NCBI GenBank assembly: GCA_016718135.1
Contig: JADKEF010000002.1
Location: 1 to 64,000 of the forward strand
DNA length: 64,000 nucleotides
Reading direction: 5' to 3'
From: Acidobacteriota bacterium
GTDB lineage: Bacteria > Acidobacteriota > Blastocatellia > Pyrinomonadales > Pyrinomonadaceae
Position numbers and translations under genes: made by a program. Under the pieces are notes generated by a model. It was given only the letters and a program-made list of their open reading frames with translations, made no database searches and was not told where the DNA came from. The stretch's first letter is position 1. Every line of letters begins with the position of its first letter. This document shows positions 53,654-64,000 of this stretch, piece after piece.

Positions 53654-53721
53654 ACCTCGATTCCTGTAACGTGACCCCTTATAAGACGAGCCAAGAATAG
53701 CCAGAAAGGTCAGGCAAAGCA

Positions 53722-53751
53722 AAAAGGACGGTCCGCGAGGACCGTCCTTTT
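53722..53751. terminator. Strong bidirectional terminator
   Basis: A perfect 13-bp stem, AAAAGGACGGTCC and GGACCGTCCTTTT, with a GCGA tetraloop, lies between the dipeptidase gene and the convergent giant gene. Flanking CAAAGC/GCTTTG pairs extend it. Confidence 0.92.
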
Positions 53752-53773
53752 GCTTTGATACGAGGAACCCGGC

Positions 53774-56700
53774 CTATTCCGGTGCGATCAGATCCAAGCC
53801 GGTCAGACTCTCGCTCGGAGTTATCTGCCTTGGGGCGAAAAGATAACGCCGCGACGCAACTGCAAGGGTGTAGCTTTGGCCTGGAGCGATGCCGTCGATG
53901 CGGTAATAGCCAAAAGTGCCGGTTGTAGCAGAACGGCTAACGCCGCTTGCGTCCGTTAGCGTCACCGTTGCGTTGCGAAGTCCCGCTCCGCCGGGGATCA
54001 GGACCCGGCCTGAGATCTCGACCGAAAGGGCGTTTGGCCCGGCGATCGAGATCTTACCATTGGTTGGTTTGACCGAGAGCGAATTCGCACGGTCATCCGA
54101 AACCGATAGATCTTCGATCAGGATACCCGTGTCACCCGTCGGAGCCTTCGCGTTGACGTCGAACGACACGTTGACGAAGGCGGTTCAGGACACGTATCAC
54201 GCCCGGTTCATCGACGTTTGCCGTCAACATAGCTCCGCTCGACGGATCGGCAAGTTCGACGATCGCGTTGCCGAGTTTCGCCGCATCGTATCGGAGTACA
54301 AAGCTGACGGCCATTTCGTCGCCATTCGACCGCATCTCGATCGGAACGATGACACGGCTGCCGGTCGATGCATTGGATGAGCCGATCCGGATCTCTCTCG
54401 AACCTGCTTCACGCAGTGCCTCAGGCGGTGCGATCGGTCCGGAATTCGCCGCTCCAGGCCCGCCCGCCGACCTCGACGGGTCGAGTCCCGCAACATAACG
54501 GCGGGTTTGCACAACGTCTGTCGCACTGAGGAAACCATCGCCGCCGACACTGGCTGGTGCCGAATCCGCTCGTTGGAATTCATTGTGCGTTAACACAGGC
54601 GTATCGAGCCCGGCAACAAAGCGTCGTACCTGTACAACGTCAGCCGCCTCGAAAGTGCCACTGCCCGCATTTCGGCCAGCGAGATCGCCCTCGAGGCCCT
54701 GAGCAAATACGATCAGGCCATCGACATAACGTGTGAGCAGCGGATTGCTCGCCGCATCACGCGTTACGAGATCGACCGGTGAATTGACGAACGTGATCGC
54801 CGCATTTGGAAGGTTGTTGGTGACGGTCGTGAAGTTCATCGTCGCGATCTGTTTCTGAGCCGTCGGCTCTTCGCCCTCAGCCGCTTCGATCAGCGAGAAC
54901 ACGCCGCCGGCCGGAACGATCGTCACACCGACGCGTCCGAGCGTACTCGTATCGGTCGTGATCGTACATCCCGGCGCCTGCGGGCCGCAGACGAATGTCG
55001 GTGCGGTCGCCATCGTATTGAACGGATACTGGACCGTGAACGAAACGCTCGCCTCATTACCCTGGCTGTCGAGCACGACCGGCATCGAACCCGACGCCCC
55101 CGGCACAACGAACTGCGTGTTCGGCGAGGTGTACGCGGAATATCGTTCGCCGAATTGTACCGTGTGAAGTCGGCTCCCGTTATGTTGTCGTTGACCGTGT
55201 AAGTACGGCTCAGCGGATCGAAGATTCCCGCCGGCGGCGTGATCGTACATACGCTGCCCAGCGGACCGCCGAATATGATCGTGTAAACACCGCTAGCATT
55301 CGTCGTCGCTGTTGCACTCGCACAGCCCGACAATGTCATCGTCAATCCCGCGATCGGTGTCATTCCCGGAGCCTGTCTGACAGTTCCCGAGATCGCGACG
55401 TTGACCGTGTGAGTCGTTGTCGGCGATGTCGAGGTATTGAAGTTGTTGTCCCCGTTATGGGTCCGAGAGATCGTCTTCACTCCGGTAGTCGTTGGTGTCA
55501 GCTGACAGCTTCCCGCCGCAACAGGTGCAGTACACGTACCGCCGCCCGTGCCGCCGTTGACCGTCACCGTTCCCGTCGGATTTCCTGAATTGACCTGGAC
55601 AGGAGCCGGAACGACCGTCCACGAGACCGTGTATGGCTGATTGACTAGTGACGGATCAGGACTGTCAGACGTTATAGTCGTTGCCGTGTTGGCCTTATTG
55701 ACAGTGTAGTTGAGATCGCCCGTGCTGCCATTGAAATTAGCATTGCCCGAATAGATCGCTACCACGTCTCTCAAACCAGCCGGCAAGGCCGGTAGTCCCG
55801 CCTGCGTACAGCTTGCCGTCAAACCAGCCGACAGCGGCGTGTTCGCACAGTAAATGTTGCCATCAATGTTAAAGCTGACCGTGCCCGTCGGCGTTCCCGT
55901 TCCGGGAGCAACGACCGCTACCGTGGCCGTGAATGTAACGCTTTGTCCGAAGACGCTCGGGCTCACCGGTACGGCTGTGACCGTCGTTGTCGTCGAAGCA
56001 GGCGTGATCGTCAGGTTCGCACCGACGTAGGTGATCGAGTAGTTCGGATTGTTTGCATTAGTGACCGTGCCCTGCAAGATCGCGTACGGGCTGCCCGCAA
56101 CCGTCTCACCGGGAACACGTGTAAGTGCTCCGGCGATAGGCACTCCGGCTCCAAGACTCGTCGTCGTGAATGTCAACGGCGGATCTACCGCTCCAAATAC
56201 CTTTGTCTTGGCATCTGCGGTCACCGTTACCGGCCTCACCGTAATGGTCAGGTTCGCACCTACGTAGGTGATCGAATAGTTAGGATTGTTGGCGTTGGTA
56301 ACCGTGCCCTGCGTTATCGCGTACGGACTTCCGGCTACAGTCTCCCCTGCGACCCGCGAAAGTGCACCAGTGATCGGCACACCAGTTCCAAGACTCGATG
56401 TTGTAAACGTCAATGCCGGATCGGCGTCGCCATAGACCTTGGTCTTAGCGTCCGCCGTCACCGTAACCGGACGAGTTGTGATCGTAAGGTTGGCTCCGAC
56501 GTAGGTTATGGCGTAGTTCGGATTGTTAGCGTTCGTGACCGTACCTTGCAGAATTGCATACGGGCTGCCGGTGACCGTTTCGCCGGCGGTCCGGGTCAAC
56601 GAACCAACTATAGCAACACCCGTTCCGAGGCTCGATGTTGTAAAAGTCAATGCCGGATCGGCATCGCCATAGACCTTGGTCTTGGCGTCCGCCGTAACGG

Positions 56701-59700
56701 TGACCGGACGGGCCGTGATAGTTAAATTAGCCCCGACATACGTTATCGAATAGTTCGGATTATCGGCGTTGGTAACCGTGCCCTGCAAGATCGCGTAAGG
56801 GCTCCCGGCAACCGTTTCGCCCGCTGTGCGGGTCAAAGCACCGGCTATCGCCGCCCCAGTTCCGAGGCTTGTAGTCGTATATGTGAGCGGCGGATCGGCA
56901 TCGCCATAAGGCTTGGTCTTGGCATCTGCCGTCACTGTCACTGGGCGAGCCGTGATCGTAAAGTTAGCCGTTGTTCCGGTGACAAAGTCATAGTTCGGTG
57001 CGGCAAGCGATCCGGGAGCACAAGTGATCGTGTACGGCGAACCCGCAACCGTCTCACCCGCAGTCCGTGTACAGCTCGGCGAACCTGTAATGCCGGAGTT
57101 ACCCGAATTATCTGATAACAAGAAGCCGGAGTATGTCGCTGTGAATGCCGGATCGGCGTCGCCATAGACCTTGGTAGCCGCAACCGCATTGACGTTCAGC
57201 ACGGCCTTGTTGACTGTTAGTTGGAATGTCGCGTCGGTGGTCGCACCGCAGTTGTCGGCGGCACGGATCGTTATCGTGTGCGTACCGAACGGGGCCGCGT
57301 TTGTGAATGTGACCACACCCGCAGGACTGACTGAAATGCCTCCCGTGTAGGTTCCGGTATTCTGGACCACGACCGAGGCGACGTTACCATTATCGGATGG
57401 ACCTGTGGCAGGATTGACCACCGTGCCTGTTGCATAAGTAATGGCCGCGGGATTGGTGTACGTGAGTGTTGGCGGCGTGTTTGGAGTAATGTTGACCGTC
57501 AAAGTCCCTGTACCCGTCGCTCCTTGAGCGTCGGTCACAACGAGGCTGAATGTCGCCGTCGTCGCGCCGCAGGCTGCGACAACATTCGCCGTCACCGCAC
57601 CGCCAGCTGCGATCGAGAGCCCGCTGACCGTCACGCCGTTCACCGTAGCACTCGCACCGTTATTTACCGTTATGCCAAGCGTATTCGGAGCCTGTTCAGT
57701 ATCAGCCGCCGTAGCGATCGTAAAGTTCCCCACCGGACTGCCCTCAGGAGCAGAGATCGTGTCACTGCTGATCGTCGGCGGCGTGTTGCAGGTTCGTGTG
57801 AGGATCGAGACGTTGTGTGAAGAGGAGTTACCCGCTGCGATGTCCTGATCGCCGTCGCCGTTAAAATCACCGACTGCGACAGAAATGGGATTTGTGCCGA
57901 CTCCAAAACTTACGGCCGGTGCAAATGACCCTGCTCCGTTGCCGACGAGGATCGACACGTTGTTTGAATTGATATTTGCCGCTGCGATGTCCTGATCGCC
58001 GTCGCCGTTAAAATCACCGACTGCGACAGAAATGGGATTTGTGCCGACTCCAAAACTTACGGCCGGTGCAAATGACCCTGCTCCGTTGCCGACGAGGATC
58101 GACACGTTGTTTGGATTGAAATTTGCCGTAGCGATGTCCTGATTGCCGTCGCCGTTAAAATCGCCGACCGCGACCGATACGGGAGTTGTGCCGACTCCAA
58201 AATTTACGGCCGGTGCAAATGACCCTGCTCCGTTGCCGGTCAGGATCGACACGTTGTCTGAATTGGAGTTTGCCGCCGCGATATCCTGATCGCCGTCGCC
58301 GTTAAAATCACCGACTGCGACAAAATAGGGATTTGTGCCGACTCCAAAATTTACGGCGGGTGCAAACGACCCTGCTCCGTTGCCGGCGAGGATCGAGACG
58401 TTGTTTGAATTGAAATTTGCTGCAGCGATGTCCTGATTGCCGTCGCCGTTAAAATCACCGACTGCGATTGAATAGGGCGTTGTGCCGACTCCAAAATTTA
58501 CCGCCGCAGCAAACGATCCCGCTCCATTGCCGGTCAGGATCGAGACGTTGTTTGAACCGCGGTTTGCGGCTGCGATGTCCTGATTGCCGTCGCCGTTAAA
58601 ATCACCGACTGCGACAGAATAGGGATTTGTGCCGACTCCAAAATTTACGGCCGGTGCAAACGACCCTGCTCCGTTGCCGGCGAGGATCGACACGTTGCTT
58701 AAAAAGCGGTTAGCCGTCGCGATGTCCTGATTGCCGTCACCGTTAAAATCACCTACTGCGACAGAATAGGGAATCGGGTCGACCGCAAAATTCACCGCCG
58801 GCGTAAAATTGAGTCCGGCACAGACAGGTGCATTATTCACCGTCAGGTTAAATGTAGTCGTCGACGTACCGCCGGGGCCAAATGCCCAAACCGTGACCGG
58901 ATATACGCCCGGAGGAATATTCGCCAGAGCCGCATTCGTCACACGCACCACGCCAGTCACCGGATCGGCTGTCAACCCGCCAATAAAGCTCGTTGGTGCT
59001 GAAACGCTGATACTCGTCGTCCCCGTCGGAACCGCACCCGGCGTGATCGTCACATTGTCGCTCAAACCAACCGATGTCGCCGGATACACACCCAGCGTCG
59101 GCGGGAGGACGTAAGTATAGAGCGTATTCGGGGCATTTGTTCCGTTAGGTGTTGTTACCACAACACTTGCCGTGCCTGTGGAACCAGCGGGCGTTACGGC
59201 TGTGATGGTCGTACTGTTGACGACCACGACGCTCGTCGCAGGGTTGCCGGCGAATGTAACGGTGGTTGCTCCAGTCAGGTTAGTTCCGGTGATAGTTACT
59301 GCAGTTCCTCCGGCTGTTGAACCGGTCGACGGATTGACACTCGTGACCGTCGGCGGAACAACGGCCGTCAGGACAACGTCGTTATTATCGCCGCCCACAT
59401 AGCTGATCTTGGCGTTGAGGCCCGAGCCGAGGAAGTTCGTGATCGTCGCTCCCTCGGCGAGGCCCGCAAACGTACCGCCGACTGGATCCGCACCGTCGTT
59501 GTTGATGATCACGTACTGTTGTCCGGCAGTAGGAACGAACCCGCCTAACTGAGCGATGGACAGATTTGCGTCAGTAACATCGACAGTTCCGGTGACGTTC
59601 ATCTGGTCGTGGAAGCCCGGACCGTTGCCCGGCGTCGCTCCGCCGATCTCGATCGCGAAATTTGATCCGGCGCCTAGCGACAACAGAGTCGCGACGTTAA

Positions 59701-62700
59701 TGATACCGGGACTCGCTCCGGGCCGCAGAGTTCCTCCGGGATTAACGGAGAGCGGATTGTTCACCGTTCCAAAAATACCGAGGTCGCCCGATCCAAAAAC
59801 GAGTGTTGCGACGGGAGTGCTGAGATTCGTCGTCTTCGTCTGTGAGATCGCGCCGACAACATTTATATTTCCGGTATTCGCGTTGCCGATATTCAGCGTC
59901 CCTGCCGTTATTCGATCAAGCTCGGCGTCGGAGAGTTCTAACGTCGATGGCGTCGTATCGACCGTGGAGCCGAGGTCGATGGTCAGGTTGTTGGTCTTTT
60001 GCCGCAGCGATACGACGTTGCCCGCGGCATTGATCGCACCGTTCGTGGTGTTGATCGCCATGCTGTCAGAGATCAGGGTGACAGTGCTGCCAACACCGCT
60101 TGCGGTGAGCGTTCCGGCTCCGGCTGGGGCGATGTTGATACCGGCATTATCCGTTCCGCCCGAGCCGCCTGTTCCGGTCATGCTGATCGCACCCGTCACA
60201 ACCGAGACATTTGAACCGCCGCGGACCTGGACGCCCTGGTTCGTGCCTCCTGCGCCACTGCCGCCTGTGCCGGTGATGGTGATATTCGCAGCGCCCATCG
60301 CCGTGATGTTGTTGCGGATCGACACACCAAAATTGAAGCTAGCTCCGCCACCGGATGTTCCGCTGATGATCAGGTTTGAACCGGTCGTCGAGACCGTTCC
60401 GTCCTGCCGATAGCCTTGTGAGCCCCCAGCTCCGCTCGGTCCGCTGGTGCCAGTCAGAATTGCAGTGCCTGAGCCACCGGCAGATATCGACGATCCGGCC
60501 GAGGCAAGTATGCCAGCTGAACCGATGAAACCTGCCCCCACATTACCGGAGCCCCCTACGCCGATAAGCGTAAGATCCGCATTCGCAACGGAAAGCGGGC
60601 CGAAGGTAGAAAATCCGTATGAGGATCCCGCGCTCGAGCTTCCACCAGTGGCCGTGATATTGACAGGCCCATCGACGGACGAAATGCCTGTCGTAGCTGT
60701 GTTAATGATCACACCTCTAGATGATCCCGCACCCGGAGTTATATTGCCGCCTAGTGCATCGATCGTGATCGACGCTGCGCCAGCCCCCGTTCCTGTCGAG
60801 CTGATAACCGAAGGCACACGGATGTCCAAGGCATACGAGAATACGTTCGCTCCGCCGGTCGAATCGCCGCCTCTCGCAGTAATGCCGATGTTCCCGACAA
60901 CGGATGTAATCGATCCGCCGCCGTTGAGGAAAACACCTATATTAGGAGCATCACCCGTAGATGTGGCTCTACCATCTATTGTGATCGTACCCGCACCCGC
61001 GGAAGCACTCGTTGAGCGGACAAAACAGCTCGTCCCACTTAAAGCAATACCCATAGACGAAGCAAACGCATTGGTCTGTGCGGTTGTACCGCTTCCGCCC
61101 TTTCCGTTCATGACAATGCTGCCGGTACCGGTCGTCTCAATGACGGCGTCAAACATCTCAATACCGACCGAGTATCCCGGATTTGGTATTGCCTGCTGAT
61201 TCGCATTCAACGTCGCGTTTCCGTTGACCACGCTGATACTTGAGCCGCTGCCCATGAAGATGTTTCGGCCCGCCGTCAGCGAAATCGAACCCGTGCCGCT
61301 CATCGTGAGGTCGCTAGCCGCATTTTGCAAATATTGGGTTTGGGATACAAAGGTCGAGACGTTCTTGTTCGTCCCGAAGCCTATTGTGCCCTCAAAAGAT
61401 ACATCGAGAAACTCAAATCCTGGCGAACCGATCGTCAAGCCCGGATAATTCGCCGCGAGCGTGAATGCGTTCAACGTGTCGGTCGCATTACCGCGATTGA
61501 CTGTGATGGATCCTGTTGGATTGGCGAACGTCGTCGTTTCAAATGTTGCGGTCACCGCCGTCAAAGTCGAACTCCCGCTGCCGGCATCGGTAAGGTGAAC
61601 GATATTTGCAGGCCCCGCCGGAAGGTTAAAGATCACATCCGCCGCCGTGCCGCTGTTAACGATCGGTTCGAGGCCGGTGTAGGTGATCGTGCCTGTGCGA
61701 GTGCCGCCGACCATAACGATGTCGCCATCGTTTGCGTTGAAGTAGTTGTACGTTGTCGTGCCGCCCGAGTAACCGGTGATGTTGAGGGCGTCATCGCCGC
61801 CCGCACCGCCGTTAAAGAATAATCCGCCAACGGCAATAACGCCTTCGCCGCCGCTAGGTGCAGTGATAAAGTCGCAACCCGAGAGATCGACCGTCAGCGT
61901 GTCGTTCCCGCCGTACGTGTTGACCGTGATCGAGCCCGTGACCGACGAGGTCGGGATCGTCTGATTCAAACCCGTACCGGGATCTGTGATCGTAATGTCA
62001 GAGCCGCTGCAGGCGATCGTGATGTCGTCGTTAGAGGTGCCGCCGTTCGTGTCCTCGATCAGCAAATTTCCACCGCTGACCGTTACTGTGGTCTCCAGCA
62101 CCGTCGCGAACTCATCTGCGCCGATGTCAGGCGTAGTTACGCTGCGTGCTTCGTCATCGAAGTCAGTCGTGACAGCGGCGATGGGGGTTCCTATGTTGCT
62201 GACAGGCGAGGAAGGCGATACGTGGAGGTCGGTGGCCGATACGAAGAGCGGGTCACTCGAGATCGAATTCGTATCCAGTCCAGTCGCGGACTGCCACTGG
62301 GCAAGGCTCGTTAATTGGGTTGCACCGGCGTCCGGGCTGCCAAAAACGGCCCCGGCACCCGTCACGTAGATATCGTTGTAATTCATCGCGGTGCCCGAGG
62401 TCGAATCGAGAACAACGCCAGAGTTCGGGCCTCCTGCATGCAATGTTGAATTGACAAAAATGTTGTTTCTGATATCGAAGCTGCCGGGGGAGTTTCCGCC
62501 CAGGGCGAGGAAGGCTATCGATTGAACTCCGTCGCTCGAGCCAAACAGTCCGACCGAGTTGTGATATACATTTACCGTCCCGGCAGCAACATTAGCCCAG
62601 ATCCCTACAGGGTCAATGCTGTCACCTGGAGAGGATGTGCGGGAGATCATGTTGTTCGACACCGTCAACAAGTCCGTTGGCTGCCCCGCAATTAGATTAA

Positions 62701-64000
62701 TACCAGTGGCCGCGCCGCGGATCAGATTGCGGTCGATGACGGTCGCTCCGAACGTTTCGACGCCCGATTGTAGATCTATCCCTGTGCCGTCCGACTGATC
62801 CATCGTGTTGCCGCGAATGACCGAACCGGACATGTTGTAAATTTCGATCGCCGTGCCCAACGCCTGCGTAAACTGGTTATTCGTAACGGTCGGTCCGGGA
62901 ATATTCGGAACCGTTGCACCCGCCGCGATCGCCCACCGCAGCGAGCCGGTGACGGGAGCGAAGGCACAGTTGTCCACGACAACATTAGTCCCAATGTCAT
63001 CGAGGCGAAGTGCGGTTCCAACCCCGGTGGCGCTGATCGCGACATTCTTAACCGTTATGTTGCTGCCCAGGATATAGAGCCCATTCCCGCTAAAAGAGCC
63101 GTCCGAGTTTGCGAACGAGAGATCTCGTGAAGTACCGCCGACCTGATTTGAACCATCGATAATGATGTTCGACGCGGTATTCCCCATAAAGAGAAACGGG
63201 TTCGCAAACGACCCGGAGAATGCGGGCGTCTGGCCGGCAGCTGGTTTGATCGTCAGCGTATTGGTCGTGCTCGAGCCGAGAGCGGCCGAGATCGATATCG
63301 GATACGTTTCGCTATTGTACGAGCTGTCAATAAGGCTGAACGTCACCGGCCCGCTCACGCCCCGCGTATTGTATGCCGCGGCGGCCGCGGTCAACGTCGC
63401 AAAATCGCCGCCGACGCCGACGGTATATGTGCCGTTGAGCGGAGTCAGATATGTATATTGATTCGCGGCCGCGGTCGCACTGGTGCCGCCGGGCGTCGTC
63501 ACGGTCACATTCACCGTGCCCGCAGAGCCAGCCGGTGCGGTCGCCGTTATAGAGGACGCGTTGTTGAACGTAAAGGCGGCGCTCGTCGCCCCAAACATAA
63601 CCGATGTCGCGCCGGTAAAGTTCGTACCGCCTATCGCAACTGCATTGCCGCCCAGGGCGGAACCCGATGTCGGATTTAGAAGCGTTACGGTTGGAGGAGC
63701 GACGTAGGTGAATCTGTTCGCTACCGCGATAGCGCTTGTACCGCCCGCAGTCGTCACTCTAACGTTGATGATCCCAGCAGTGCGGGCCGGAGATGTCGCG
63801 GTGATCTGCGTCGGGCTGTCGACCGTGAATGTTGTTGCGGCCGTTGTACCGAACGTGACTGCGATCGTACCGGTAAAGTTCGTTCCAGTGAGCGTGACAA
63901 CGGTGCCGCCCGCAGTCGGGCCGGATGTCGGATTGACAGCCGTGACGGTCGGCGCAGCTACGTACGTGTAGAGCAGATTCGGCCCATTAGTTCCACCGGG
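53774..64000 (-). CDS. Giant secreted multidomain protein (IPT/TIG, beta-helix, VCBS, MBG, dockerin-like, cohesin), 5' end outside the window
   Basis: The reading frame is open through the right edge, so the N-terminus is missing; the part seen encodes about 3,400 aa. Domains in order from the right edge: IPT/TIG repeats; a right-handed beta-helix (about 62,100-63,440); Ser/Thr/Gly-rich passenger-like repeats (59,400-62,100); another IPT/TIG; seven VCBS/FG-GAP repeats; Ig-like domains; five MBG repeats; two more Ig-like repeats; a carboxypeptidase-regulatory-like domain; two dockerin-like motifs (GTFEAADVVQVRRFVAGLD, GDGFLSATDVVQTRRYVAGLD); a cohesin-like sandwich; and a final SGRV..YYRIDGIAPGQSY domain. 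Two frameshifts are needed, near 55170 (one base missing) and near 54180 (one surplus C). Cell-surface adhesin or scaffold is the best guess. Confidence 0.8.
55987..57212 (-). repeat. Five MBG-type repeats in the giant protein
   Basis: A diverged first copy (VLNVNAVAATKVYGDADPAF) is followed by four copies of about 79 residues (237 bp) beginning RPVTVTADAKTKVYGDADP and ending NYSITYVGANLTIT. The four later copies are close to identical, suggesting recent unequal crossover. Confidence 0.85.
57787..58818 (-). repeat. Seven VCBS/FG-GAP repeats in the giant protein
   Basis: A 49-residue (147-bp) unit, core SVAVGDFNGDGNQDIAAAN, repeats seven times. The DGNGD-like DFNGDGNQD loop is a calcium site of integrin-alpha-type FG-GAP modules. 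The last two copies are nearly identical in DNA, so the assembly of this region may be collapsed or expanded. Confidence 0.9.
59120..59395 (-). repeat. Internal IPT/TIG domain
   Basis: A single immunoglobulin-like IPT domain (PPTVTSVNPSTGSTAGGTAVTITG, then GTNLTGATTVTFAG) separates the passenger-like repeats from the Ig-like and VCBS part. Close relatives lie at the right edge (63,460-64,000). Confidence 0.8.
63460..64000 (-). repeat. Tandem IPT/TIG repeats at the right edge
   Basis: Two complete IPT/TIG units are visible, each with PTVT..NPTSG....GG..V.I.GTNFTG and ending TTPGGTSA..AN.FTY; the frame continues beyond the window. Confidence 0.8.

Noticed and set aside
57787..58818. Regular 147-bp repeats that could be taken for a CRISPR array
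   Set aside because: They encode VCBS/FG-GAP modules in one frame, with no short palindromic repeats and unique spacers, and no cas genes nearby.
60447..61199. Long plus-strand ORFs inside the giant gene (also 59556-60413, 55943-56725)
   Set aside because: They are antisense to a well-supported multidomain protein; their composition mirrors the repeat codons, with no recognisable domain or ribosome site.
1..64000. tRNA or rRNA genes, prophage or defence island
   Set aside because: I saw no cloverleaf with a CCA-type end, no rRNA-like sequence and no phage, toxin-antitoxin or restriction genes other than the lone Uma2 protein; a tRNAscan run could confirm.

Overview
The window looks like the chromosome of a Gram-negative bacterium with mid-range GC content (judged by eye), most probably Acidobacteriota close to Blastocatellia/Pyrinomonadaceae. 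This rests on LpxD (lipid A), the secretin/pseudopilin/cohesin operon, the amidohydrolase triad, the Zn-ribbon and ThiF genes, and the giant IPT/MBG/VCBS secreted protein. No 16S, tRNA, prophage, CRISPR array or recognisable transposase was seen, so the taxonomy is inference.

Layout, left to right. 1-5.6 kb: pyrB (5' end cut by the window)-pyrC, a small secreted protein, a TerC-family membrane protein, a secreted D-aminoacylase and a membrane-anchored protein. 5.6-10.7 kb: priA behind a good sigma70-type promoter, a Uma2 nuclease, lpxD and msrB. 10.7-15.2 kb: three secreted amidohydrolase-fold proteins in one operon; only the middle one keeps the HxH metal motif. 15.3-19.8 kb: ada, then DUF393, DUF427, a small membrane protein and mutS2. 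19.8-23.9 kb: an operon for a secretin/pseudopilin machine (secretin, cohesin part, two pseudopilins, PilM-like ATPase) in which the secretin has lost its barrel region. 24.1-27.7 kb: cinA, family-4 uracil-DNA glycosylase, coaBC. 28.9-33.6 kb: a carotenoid locus (crtB, crtI, a lycopene-elongase-type UbiA enzyme and a CruF-type hydratase fused to IPP isomerase), which predicts C50 bacterioruberin-like pigments. 33.8-38.8 kb: an ADP-ribose-type NUDIX hydrolase and the block rplM-rpsI-rpsB-tsf-pyrH-frr. 38.8-48.7 kb: an aminotransferase, a 650-bp repeat-bearing gap, a long secreted protein of unknown function, and a tight operon TspO-like/aroDE/Zn-ribbon/ThiF-like/ndh. 48.9-53.7 kb: a small secreted peptide, a sortilin-type Asp-box propeller protein and a membrane dipeptidase. 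53.8-64 kb: the 3' part of a giant (>3,400 aa) secreted multidomain protein that runs off the right edge.

Two themes cut across the window. First, about 16 short tandem arrays with 7-, 8- or 9-bp periods are scattered from 0.5 to 48 kb. In seven genes a heptamer array lies in frame inside the coding region (pyrB, an amidohydrolase, mutS2, a pseudopilin, udg, cruF-idi, aroDE), coaBC carries an 8-mer array, and facing inverted arrays form hairpins between the ribosomal-protein genes. Longer palindromic elements lie at 10.13, 30.2 and 40.2 kb. Second, at least seven genes carry single-base frameshifts, mostly at G or C runs or between unambiguous flanking domains. This suggests residual indel errors in the assembly rather than wholesale gene decay, so broken genes are annotated across their full span.
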